This document shows, one piece after another, positions 33,668 to 41,413 of a DNA stretch of 64,000 nt. The notes under the pieces were generated by a model. The model made no database searches and was not told the origin of the DNA. It was given only the letters and a program-made list of their open reading frames with translations. How positions within the stretch are numbered: the stretch's first letter is position 1; each line of letters begins with the position of its first letter. This DNA is from Actinomycetaceae bacterium (lineage in GTDB: Bacteria > Actinomycetota > Actinomycetes > Actinomycetales > Actinomycetaceae). The stretch spans positions 1 through 64,000 of the forward strand of contig JAUNVG010000011.1 in assembly GCA_030537735.1 (NCBI GenBank), in the 5' to 3' direction. A program made the translations under genes and the position numbers.

Positions 33668-34622
33668 AGTGCACCAGTTTCTTTTCGAATCCAAATTGAA
33701 TTAGCGTAATGACAACGGAAAGAATAAGCAGCAGGATTGCCGCCGCGGATGAGACTCCCATCTGACCCTTTTGTAAACCAAGTTCATATACGTGATAAAC
33801 AATGGTTCTGGTAGCATTTTCTGGCCCCGCGTTTTTAACAAGCACGAAGACTATATCGAACGTCTGAAGCGAGGAGATGAAAGCAATGATTGACTGAAAG
33901 AAAATAGTAGGCGAAAGCATAGGTAAGATTATCGATCGGAATGTTCTTAACGATGACGCTCCATCTATCGATGCGGCTTCGAGCACGCTATCTGAAATAT
34001 TCTGGAGCCCAGCCTGAAAAATAACAACATTCAGACCTAGTGATGCCCAGATAGTAACGGCACATACAGCCAAAAGCGTAAGACGCGGATCGTTCAACCA
34101 ATCAGGGGGATCGACTCCTAGCACACTCGCAATTACAGTCGATAACATTCCATCTCTCCGTAGAAGTTGCTGCCATATTAAGGCGACAGCGACAGATGAG
34201 GTTACGACCGGGGCAAAGAACATTACCATATACAGCGTCTTGTATTTGACTCTGTTAATCAACACCGCAATAACAATGGCTAAGAACAGACCAATAGGCA
34301 CAGTAACGAGCGCGATGATCATGGTGTTTATAACAGCTCGAATAAATAACGGATCAGTAAGTTGTACTATGAAGTTTTGAAGACCAACAAACCGTAGTGG
34401 CCCGAATCCGTTCCAATCCGTGAAGGCTAAGACAAACGCCAATATGAAAGGCAATATGGTGAAGACCATAATTCCTATTGTTTGCGGCGCCAGGAAGAAT
34501 ACTGCCCAGAGTTTATCGCGTTTCCGCCATGGAGCGATTGGAGTGGCGGCAGACTGGTTAGGTGCCAACACCGCCACTCCAACCTTCGCGTCATCAAACT
34601 TGCTAGTTGATGCTCTATTCAT
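33657..34622 (-). CDS. Sugar ABC transporter permease (MalF/UgpA-like)
   Basis: 321 aa with six membrane segments (first around LWAVFFLAPQTIGIMVFTIL) and a cytoplasmic EAA loop (SVLEAASIDGASSLRTFRSI). Partner of the MalG-like permease. It starts 6 nt after the stop of the binding-protein gene. The N-terminal 35 residues are a soluble extension rich in Ala and Ser. Confidence 0.92.
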   Translation of the reverse strand: MNRASTSKFDDAKVGVAVLAPNQSAATPIAPWRKRDKLWAVFFLAPQTIGIMVFTILPFILAFVLAFTDWNGFGPLRFVGLQNFIVQLTDPLFIRAVINTMIIALVTVPIGLFLAIVIAVLINRVKYKTLYMVMFFAPVVTSSVAVALIWQQLLRRDGMLSTVIASVLGVDPPDWLNDPRLTLLAVCAVTIWASLGLNVVIFQAGLQNISDSVLEAASIDGASSLRTFRSIILPMLSPTIFFQSIIAFISSLQTFDIVFVLVKNAGPENATRTIVYHVYELGLQKGQMGVSSAAAILLLILSVVITLIQFGFEKKLVHYED

Positions 34623-34628
34623 CTCGAA

Positions 34629-35927
34629 TCACTGTTGCGTTTTCTCAGCGACTAACTTAGCGATTTCATCGAGTGCCTGTTGCACGCTTATCTTCCCTTG
34701 ATACAAGGGAAGCATATGATCATTCGCTATAGTATTTGAGAGATCCGGCACGGCGGCTTCAACCGCGTAATTCGCGAAACCGTTATCGCGCATTTCTATT
34801 AATGACCCGATGTGCTTTACCTCGTCTGCATTCTTAATAAGATCATCGAGACCGTGGATTGATGGCAAGGCATTACCAGAATTTTCCAATCGAAGCTTTT
34901 GTCCCTCTTTGGATAAGAATTCGGAGAAGAACTGGAAAGCCGCGCTTTTATCCTTTGCATCTTTATTTATCGCCAAGAATGAGGAGGCTACACCGAAGGG
35001 CGTTGCTTTTCCATCAGGGCTGGGCCACCTAACTACGTCGTAACTGTCAAGAGAGTTACCGGCACCCTGAATCGTAGCTACAGTGTAACGACCTTGCACA
35101 AGGAAGCCCAACTGATGCGTCACGAATAGCGTGTCAGCGTCTTGCCCCGCTGGCATAAGGTCAGCGACTACAACCTCACCAGACCGAAAGCGTTTGGCCC
35201 ATTGCTCCAGAGCTTCCACCGACTTAGGATCGCTATTTGCCACGTATTTACCTGCGGAATCATATACCTTACCGCCTTGGGACTCTATTATTGAGTTTGT
35301 TGTGGACCAATAGTTCCAGTATGCAGCACCCGTAAGGCCAGCGCCTTTAAGCTTCGAAGTCATCTCGAAGAATTTCTCCGTAGTCCATTTTCCTTCATCA
35401 GCCAAGGTAGCAGGATCTTCCGTAATTCCCGCTGCAGCTAGCGCTTCCTTGTCATACCACATAGCATCCGGGTTTACGTCATTCGGTAATGCATATGTAA
35501 GTCCATCCTTTTGAGCTACCCGGTATATGTTCTCAGAAAAATCGTCAATACCAATCGGGGATGCTTCATTCGCGAGGTGGTCGTCAAGTGACTCTAATAC
35601 ACCGTTTGCAACGAGTGTAGCGACTCGGTCATCTCCCACATAGAACACGTCTGGTGCGGTGTGCGAGGTGAGTTGCGTATTTAGTTTGGAGTGGTAGTCA
35701 CTGTACGAGGCTGTAGGTTGAAAAACAACCTTTATGTCGGGGTGGTTCTCCATGAACTGCTTGTTGAATTGCTCAAAAACTCGCAGCTCATCTGGGGTAC
35801 CCCATGTAGACCATGTAACTGTAGCTTCCCCGCTAGAGGAATCGGTTCCTGAGGAACACGCGGCAAGCCCCGTTACAGCAAGCGCTGCCGCTGCTAGCGT
35901 CAACGTTGTTCGACGAAGAAACATCAT
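34629..35927 (-). CDS. Extracellular sugar-binding lipoprotein (ABC)
   Basis: 432 aa. The N-terminus is a lipoprotein signal with lipobox LAAC (ALAVTGLAACSSG), followed by the solute-binding protein family 1 fold: TVTWSTWGTPDELRVF near the start and EFLSKEGQKLRLENSGNALPS late in the protein. It captures the sugar outside the membrane for the two permeases downstream. Ends as KLVAEKTQQ. Confidence 0.93.
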   Translation of the reverse strand: MMFLRRTTLTLAAAALAVTGLAACSSGTDSSSGEATVTWSTWGTPDELRVFEQFNKQFMENHPDIKVVFQPTASYSDYHSKLNTQLTSHTAPDVFYVGDDRVATLVANGVLESLDDHLANEASPIGIDDFSENIYRVAQKDGLTYALPNDVNPDAMWYDKEALAAAGITEDPATLADEGKWTTEKFFEMTSKLKGAGLTGAAYWNYWSTTNSIIESQGGKVYDSAGKYVANSDPKSVEALEQWAKRFRSGEVVVADLMPAGQDADTLFVTHQLGFLVQGRYTVATIQGAGNSLDSYDVVRWPSPDGKATPFGVASSFLAINKDAKDKSAAFQFFSEFLSKEGQKLRLENSGNALPSIHGLDDLIKNADEVKHIGSLIEMRDNGFANYAVEAAVPDLSNTIANDHMLPLYQGKISVQQALDEIAKLVAEKTQQ

Positions 35928-35958
35928 TGTTTACCTTTCATTGAGTGGCGGCGTATTA

Positions 35959-36948
35959 CTACGCCCTATCTTTCATTGAGAGAAAAGACTTTCTCAGTTT
36001 GCGTGGTTCCAGATCTTCGCCCAGTTCAGTCAGCAGCATGGCGCCGAGCATCAGCGCACCACCAACACAGAGACGAAGAGAAAGATTCTCGCCCCCCAGC
36101 AGGATCGCAAAAGTAGAGGCAAAGATGGGTTCTGTTAGCATGATCAGCGCTGCTGTAGCAGCATTGATTCGAGATTGAGCCCATGTTTGAAGCACCATGG
36201 CTCCCAACGCGGCGAACAAAGTCATATAAAGCAGAGAAATCCACGCTGCGCTCGTCTGAGGCAACGTTAACCCCTGTGGAAGTCCCACCGCGATCGAACA
36301 GACTGCAATGGCATTCAATTGCACTACAGCTAGCGTTAGCACATCATACTTAGTTGCCCATTTTGCTAGAAGGACAATATGGAGAGCAAACATCACTGCC
36401 CCCAGCAATGTGAGCATCTCGCCCGCGCCAATACTGAAGCCGTTTAAACTCAAGACTGCTAGACCTATCGTGGCCACCAGTACCGCATACACAGTCCTGG
36501 CAGCAATTCGCTCTCGGAAAATAAGAAAAAGCAGTATGGGAGTGAAAACTACATACATTCCAGTAAGAAATCCGGACACTGAGGCGTCTACAGATCGCAA
36601 GCCTTGAGTCTGAAACACTTGCGCCAGGAAGTATACCGCCCCAAGCACGCCTCCTTGTTTCCAGACCGGCCAGCTAGATTGTCTGATTCGAGGAAAGAAC
36701 AAGATATTTCCAAGAATCGCAGCAAGGGTAAATCGCACTGCCAGGAACTCCAACGGAGCAAGTTCATTCAGTATTTCTTTAATTAGAAAGAAGGTAGATC
36801 CCCAAATGGCAGCGACGGATAACAACGCCAATGCCGCGAGCACTGAACCTTTGGGGCGACCCGGGGACTCGACAAATACCGCCTGCAGCTCGTTCCCCTG
36901 TTTGATGTCAGGAGTAACCGACTTATCTTTCGCATTACCGTTCGCCAT
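35959..36948 (-). CDS. EamA/DMT-family transporter
   Basis: 329 aa from the ATG at 36948. The open frame runs back to 37062, but the promoter and operator lie inside that stretch (37006-37062), so the shorter form is chosen. Ten hydrophobic segments in two EamA repeats; the first starts VLAALALLSVAAIWGSTFFLI, the second includes IMLTEPIFASTFAILLGGE. It is the first gene of the sugar operon, 31 nt before the binding protein gene. Its role (efflux or uptake) is not clear. Confidence 0.85.
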   Translation of the reverse strand: MANGNAKDKSVTPDIKQGNELQAVFVESPGRPKGSVLAALALLSVAAIWGSTFFLIKEILNELAPLEFLAVRFTLAAILGNILFFPRIRQSSWPVWKQGGVLGAVYFLAQVFQTQGLRSVDASVSGFLTGMYVVFTPILLFLIFRERIAARTVYAVLVATIGLAVLSLNGFSIGAGEMLTLLGAVMFALHIVLLAKWATKYDVLTLAVVQLNAIAVCSIAVGLPQGLTLPQTSAAWISLLYMTLFAALGAMVLQTWAQSRINAATAALIMLTEPIFASTFAILLGGENLSLRLCVGGALMLGAMLLTELGEDLEPRKLRKSFLSMKDRA

Positions 36949-37005
36949 ATGAATTGAGGACGGAATGACCCTAATTTGTTTCAAGGCCACCTCCGCCACT
37001 CTCTC

Positions 37006-37062
37006 GGAAACCGGTTTCTGTACTGCTAAACCCAGTATCCATAACAGAAACACTCGTGTCAA
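37006..37062 (-). promoter_or_regulatory. Promoter and LacI operator of the EamA-ABC-GH63 operon
   Basis: On the minus strand: -35 TTGACA (37057-37062), 17-nt spacer, -10 GATACT (37034-37039), then AGAAACCGGTTTCC (37006-37019) 14 bp downstream of the -10. This is the beta-galactosidase operator with one base changed at the outer end. The promoter-operator order and the spacing are the same as at 29750-29805. Confidence 0.87.
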
Positions 37063-37147
37063 GGAATCAAACCAATTGAGTTATAAACTTGAGACAAGCA
37101 CTGCAGATACTCTTGCTCTCTCACTCGCTAAGGCTCAAAACCAAACC

Positions 37148-37197
37148 TTGACAGTCTTATCGATTATCAATAAACTTTGCTTATCGATGATCGATAA
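37148..37197 (+). promoter_or_regulatory. Promoter with two tandem 17-bp operators before the DUF2975-XRE genes
   Basis: Plus-strand -35 TTGACA (37148-37153), 17-nt spacer, -10 TAAACT (37171-37176). A perfect palindrome TTATCGATGATCGATAA sits at 37181-37197 and a near-copy TTATCGATTATCAATAA at 37157-37173, so the two sites lie on the spacer/-10 and just after it, 24 bp centre to centre. The XRE protein of this operon is the obvious candidate to bind them. Confidence 0.78.
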
Positions 37198-37235
37198 ATA
37201 CCGGTTTCGCGCCCGCTTGCAGGAAGGGGGCGAAG

Positions 37236-37856
37236 ATGCAAGCAACTGTGATGATCGCTCTCGCCGCGCTAGTTTCTGTCGTCGTCGTAATCACCTTGGT
37301 GAAGCTAGGTAAAACCCAACTAGCCACCGCCATTTTGATGCTCGCGATCGCCTACGAAGTAGTCGGCATGACCTTATGGGTCTACCAAATGACGCAGCTA
37401 TTTAGCGGCGCGCCTTTCGCCGTCGCTACGCGCTTCATCCACCTTGGTACTAGCGCTGGAAACCACGCCATGGTTGCGGGAGGTAGTACCACCGCATTGC
37501 TCGCCGCCGCCATCACCACTTATTTGGTGTGCGCCGCCATCGTGGTGACAACCGCCGTGAAAGTCCTGCTCGATTACCGCCACCAGCGCTCATTCACGAC
37601 TGCCGCTAACCGCACACTCACCCACCTGGGACGAGCCATGGTATTCGGAGGGATCACCACCGTCCTCGTGCAGTTCACCTGCGAAGCTATCTGGTCGGCT
37701 CTGTGGGAACCGAACCTGGCCAACCAAGTGACGCAAAGTGCCACTACCCTACCCAACGGCGCGGCGTGGATCGTGCCGGGCACCATAATCATGCTGCTCC
37801 CCACCCTGATGAGTAAAGCCATCAGTATGAAAGATGAGGTTGACTACCTTGTCTAA
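37236..37856 (+). CDS. DUF2975-like membrane protein
   Basis: 206 aa with four to five hydrophobic segments (about residues 3-22, 28-52, 80-105, 128-150, 172-190). The arrangement and the small XRE gene overlapping its end match the DUF2975/XRE pairs of Firmicutes and actinobacteria; the family's function is unknown. The ATG has GGAAGGGGG before it. The last 23 bases overlap the next gene. Two tandem operators precede the promoter. Confidence 0.7.
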   Translation: MQATVMIALAALVSVVVVITLVKLGKTQLATAILMLAIAYEVVGMTLWVYQMTQLFSGAPFAVATRFIHLGTSAGNHAMVAGGSTTALLAAAITTYLVCAAIVVTTAVKVLLDYRHQRSFTTAANRTLTHLGRAMVFGGITTVLVQFTCEAIWSALWEPNLANQVTQSATTLPNGAAWIVPGTIIMLLPTLMSKAISMKDEVDYLV

Positions 37857-38085
37857 ACCCGACGCACACGCCATAGTGGTCACCCTGGACCAAGCCTTGG
37901 AAGCGCGCGGGTGGACGCTCACGCAACTTTCCGAAGCCACCGGCATAACTTTGGCGAACCTGTCGATCCTAAAAACCGGGAAGGCACGTGCCATTCGGTT
38001 CACCACGCTACACGCCATCTGCCAGGCGCTAGGCTGCCAGCCGGGAGACATACTTACTTACACGACAACGCACCGGGGGCAGTGA
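37834..38085 (+). CDS. Small XRE/Cro-type regulator
   Basis: 83 aa, almost entirely a helix-turn-helix: ALEARGWTLTQLSEATGI, then LANLSILKTGKARAIRFTTL and the closing CQALGCQPGDIL pattern of the Cro/CI-type family. It overlaps the membrane protein gene by 23 bp, so the two are co-translated. It probably represses this operon through the TTATCGAT-type palindromes. Confidence 0.88.
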   Translation: MRLTTLSKPDAHAIVVTLDQALEARGWTLTQLSEATGITLANLSILKTGKARAIRFTTLHAICQALGCQPGDILTYTTTHRGQ

Positions 38086-38196
38086 GCGCGGACGTATCAA
38101 CGGGATCGAAGCAGCCGACCCCCAGCGCCCTATACTGTGTTCATATCCGCGCCGCAGCGATACGAATCAGCGCGCCCCACGTGAAGGAGTGGTTCG

Positions 38197-39213
38197 ATGG
38201 TGAGAATAGATTCCGCTTTAACTGATGCTTTCCTCGCGTCTGCTTTCGGTGATGCGTGGGGCTACCTGCATGAGTTCTCCACCTACAGTCAAATCATTGC
38301 CCGAAATAGTGCTATTCCCAAGCTATTGAAGATCTCTGATGACACGCAGATGGCTATCGCCACTTTTGAAGCCACCGCGGACATCCTTACCGTAGCCGAA
38401 AGTGAAGTGACTTCGGATGTGAGTGCGGGAAACTCAAAGTTAGGCGCATCTGCGGATGCTGACGGTGCGATACGTAAGACCTACACCGACCATTACTTGG
38501 AATGGTCGCAAAGCCCGCTAAACGATCGCGCACCAGGCCGCACCGTGATGACAGCGTTAACCGAGGTTTTAAAAGGCTACCGGCCCGCGACCATCCCGGT
38601 GGTGAATAACTCACTAGGTTGTGGCACCGTCATGCGCACACCCGTCCTCGCCATGTTCACTGAACTGACAGACGAGGACGTTTTCCACCTGGCCGTGGTT
38701 TCCTCCACCACTACGCACGGCCATAAACTCGGGCACTTCGTGGGTGGTTTGGCACCGGTTTTCGTCCGCAGGATCCAAACTGCGAAGCTACAAACCGGTA
38801 AGCAGGCTTTCGAGTTAGCCACAGAGCTAGCCCAAGAACTGGCCCAGCAGTTCAGCTACCAAACTGAAGCAGCCGGATTCATTGCCCGCCTATCTGAACT
38901 GGCTCAAACCTGGGAGGAGCTAGAAATCACCGGGGATATCTGCGCTATTGGGGGCGAAGGGTGGATAGCGGATGAATGTTTCATTACCGCCCTCATTGGA
39001 TTCGCCCTGGCGCTTGATGGCGGGGCTAAGTCCCTTCAAGAGCGATTGTTGCCGTGCATCCAAACCCAAGGAGACACAGATTCCATTGCCTGCGTCGCAG
39101 GGTGGATGATTGGCGCTCACTTCCAACTACTTGACAGTGAACGAGGCTTCATCGTCCAACACTTGGAGCCTGAATACGCCAAGTGGTTTAAGAACCGCGT
39201 TATTTCTTCATAA
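38197..39213 (+). CDS. ADP-ribosylglycohydrolase family protein
   Basis: 338 aa of the DraG fold. Metal-binding and substrate motifs: FLASAFGDAWG at the start, the ISDDTQMA acid pair (DD), the NSLGCGTVMR segment and the C-terminal GDTDSIACVAGWMIGA (di-magnesium binding, DTD). It would remove ADP-ribose from a modified side chain or small molecule. The ATG is preceded by GAAGGAG. Neighbours suggest no specific target: no ADP-ribosyltransferase gene is in sight. Confidence 0.9.
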   Translation: MVRIDSALTDAFLASAFGDAWGYLHEFSTYSQIIARNSAIPKLLKISDDTQMAIATFEATADILTVAESEVTSDVSAGNSKLGASADADGAIRKTYTDHYLEWSQSPLNDRAPGRTVMTALTEVLKGYRPATIPVVNNSLGCGTVMRTPVLAMFTELTDEDVFHLAVVSSTTTHGHKLGHFVGGLAPVFVRRIQTAKLQTGKQAFELATELAQELAQQFSYQTEAAGFIARLSELAQTWEELEITGDICAIGGEGWIADECFITALIGFALALDGGAKSLQERLLPCIQTQGDTDSIACVAGWMIGAHFQLLDSERGFIVQHLEPEYAKWFKNRVISS

Positions 39214-39298
39214 GCGGATAGGAATCTGCTTTTAGTGCGAAATCATGGAAAAATGAGGAGCGTACTTGTAGCGGGTTGACTGGGGAAGAATCAAGAAT

Positions 39299-40420
39299 AT
39301 GGTGGATCACCAAGCTGGGGGCAGTTCTCGCAGTAAAGTTTTGCGGCTAGATTCCCTCACCGGGTTGCGGTGGTGGGCGGCATTCGGAGTATTCGCCTAC
39401 CACTTCCAAAATGTTGGTAGTTTCAAAGGCAGCCACCTGGCGGCTATGGGTTATAGCGGCGTGGCGTTCTTCTTCGTTCTTTCAGGGTTCGTGCTCACCT
39501 GGTCAGCGCGGCCAGAAACCACTGTGCGCCAGTTCTGGATGCGGCGCTTCGCGCGCATCTGGCCGGCGCATTTCGTTGCCCTGCTGCTTGCCCTACCCGT
39601 GTTCTACCCGCTGGTTCCCGACCCTGCGAACTCCTGGGAGAAAGCCTGGGCGTGGGGGCCGATTATCGCCAGTTTCTTCCTACTACACGGGTTTTCCAAT
39701 AACATCTTGTACCTTTTCGGAGGGAACCCGGCAGCGTGGACGCTATCTTGTGAAGCGTTCTTCTACGCCGTGCACCCAGCTTTGAACTCCGTATTCAAGA
39801 AACTACGCACCTATGCCCTACCGCTAGTGATGCTGGTGGCCCTGGTCAGCGGAATACTCATGCGCTACTACGCCGATCCTGTAGCCCCCCTGTTGCGATC
39901 GTGGGAGTTCGTCCTGGGCATGATCGCCGCGCTACTACTGAAACGCGGCATCAGGATAAGCCTGCCGATGCCGGTTGTGTATTTCGGGCTCGGCGGTGTC
40001 GGGGTAGTCTACTGGGCTTTGCAGCGCGCCAAGTACTTCCCCGCGCTGGGTGAGGCCATGGCCTCGAACTGGTCCATCGTTCTGCCGGTGATCTACACCC
40101 TGGCTATTATGATTACCGCCAGTGCGGACCTTGATGGGCGTGCCAGCCTCATGCGCCACCCCATTATGGTGCGCGGAGGTGAATGGTCATACTGCTTCTA
40201 CCTGGTGCACGCCACCGTCCTCTACGCCTTCAAAGCCGCCTACGGGGCGCGAGTGGGCATCGTCGGGTTCTTCCTTCTGTTCTTCGCCGCCCTCATCGTT
40301 GCAGCTGCCCTCTACTACCTGGTTGAACGCCCCTTCGAGCGCCGGCTGCGGCGCTGGGGTGACCAAAAGCTCGGCCGGCCCGCCGCGGCAACTACCGCAG
40401 GTAGCGCCCAGCCCAAGTAG
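39299..40420 (+). CDS. Membrane acyltransferase, OafA/YrhL family (acyltransferase 3)
   Basis: 373 aa with about ten membrane segments. The family opening LRLDSLTGLRWWAAFGVFAYHFQN holds the conserved His and a nearby RW pair, followed by GVAFFFVLSGFVLTWSAR. The end EWSYCFYLVHATVLYAF and the closing ERPFERRLRRWG also match. It O-acylates a cell-surface glycan or other carbohydrate; the substrate cannot be told. Its 3' end overlaps the convergent hydrolase gene by 29 bp. Confidence 0.9.
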   Translation: MVDHQAGGSSRSKVLRLDSLTGLRWWAAFGVFAYHFQNVGSFKGSHLAAMGYSGVAFFFVLSGFVLTWSARPETTVRQFWMRRFARIWPAHFVALLLALPVFYPLVPDPANSWEKAWAWGPIIASFFLLHGFSNNILYLFGGNPAAWTLSCEAFFYAVHPALNSVFKKLRTYALPLVMLVALVSGILMRYYADPVAPLLRSWEFVLGMIAALLLKRGIRISLPMPVVYFGLGGVGVVYWALQRAKYFPALGEAMASNWSIVLPVIYTLAIMITASADLDGRASLMRHPIMVRGGEWSYCFYLVHATVLYAFKAAYGARVGIVGFFLLFFAALIVAAALYYLVERPFERRLRRWGDQKLGRPAAATTAGSAQPK

Positions 40421-41153
40421 CGATCAAAGTTCCCGCCCACTGCGCTATCTTCGGATCGGTCATCAGGTGGTCAGCCCCATCTAAAGCCACGAAACTCTTC
40501 GGCATCGGCGCATAACGGTAGATCTCATTGGCGTGGTTGATGTGAACCACCGTGTCCTGCGGAGAGTGCAGCACCAATAGCGGCACTTGCAGCTGGCGCA
40601 GACGCTGCCGGTAATCCTCCTGCGCGTTCAAGTCCGCGATCAACGGGGCTCCGATCAGCATCTGCCGGCCAGCGACAATGGCTTGGACGACACCGTCCTC
40701 GCCAATATTACGAACCTGGTCAGCCAACTGCTTGGCCACGAAACTCGGGTGCGAAGGCGACGCCAACGTCACCACCGCTTTGAGGGAGTCCACTCGCGCC
40801 GCCGCCGCTAACGCGGCCGTGCCACCTAGAGAATGACCCGCCAACAGCCCCACCGGGCGCCCCTGACTAGCCATCCATTCACACGCCGCCACCAGGTCAT
40901 CGACATCGGCACTGAAAGTGGACTCGGTGAAACGCCCCGCAGACTTACCCAACCCGGCGAAATCGAAACGCAACACCCCGATACCCGCAGCGTTCAAGGC
41001 TTTCGCCAGGCGCGTGACCGCGTGGTAGCTTTTGTGGCAAGTGAAACAATGGGCGATAACCGCCCAACCCACAGGATCAGTGTCGGGGACGTCAATCACC
41101 CCAGCAAGTTGCGTGCCATGAGCTCCTGTGAAACTGACATCCATCGCGCCCAT
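40392..41153 (-). CDS. Alpha/beta hydrolase, OsmC-partner/dienelactone-like type
   Basis: 253 aa. The nucleophile elbow is LLAGHSLGGTAAL, the oxyanion region IAHCFTCHK, the Asp in VLHSPQDTVVHIN and the His in DGADHLMTDP, so the catalytic triad is complete. An initial ATG at 41153 is close to AGAGG; the next ATG (41144) may be the real start. The enzyme is probably a cytoplasmic esterase; its substrate is unknown. It overlaps the acyltransferase at its 3' end. Confidence 0.88.
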   Translation of the reverse strand: MGAMDVSFTGAHGTQLAGVIDVPDTDPVGWAVIAHCFTCHKSYHAVTRLAKALNAAGIGVLRFDFAGLGKSAGRFTESTFSADVDDLVAACEWMASQGRPVGLLAGHSLGGTAALAAAARVDSLKAVVTLASPSHPSFVAKQLADQVRNIGEDGVVQAIVAGRQMLIGAPLIADLNAQEDYRQRLRQLQVPLLVLHSPQDTVVHINHANEIYRYAPMPKSFVALDGADHLMTDPKIAQWAGTLIATWAGRYLR

Positions 41154-41310
41154 CCTCTCACTCCAACGCCCACTGCGGGGAACCTGCGCCTGCTGCTACC
41201 ACCACCCTAGCGCCCTGTAAGGAAAACACCACCATAGCGGGGACTTCTAGGGGAGCTGTTACTTCGCAGGCTGCGCCGGCCCTTAGCACATAAGTGTGCG
41301 CAAACGCGCA

Positions 41311-41392
41311 TTTTGCATCGCAAAACACCCCTATCAATCAGGTGCGATCACCGATATGCTTATTTGCGATCGTTTGTGATCTATTTGCGATG
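41311..41392 (+). promoter_or_regulatory. Putative regulatory repeats before the PL8 lyase gene
   Basis: Three near-copies of TTTGCGATC at 41363-41371, 41373-41381 (TTTGTGATC) and 41384-41392 (TTTGCGATG) start 10 and 11 bp apart, so they lie on the same face of the helix. A perfect inverted repeat TTTTGC-ATC-GCAAAA is at 41311-41325. All lie 20-100 bp before the lyase ATG at 41414. The binding protein is unknown. Confidence 0.55.
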
Positions 41393-41413
41393 AAGCAAGA
41401 CGGAAGGTTAAGG

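Noticed and set aside
35959..37062. Longer EamA start at 37062
   Set aside because: The promoter (-35 at 37057-37062) and LacI operator lie inside this extension, so it cannot be translated from there.
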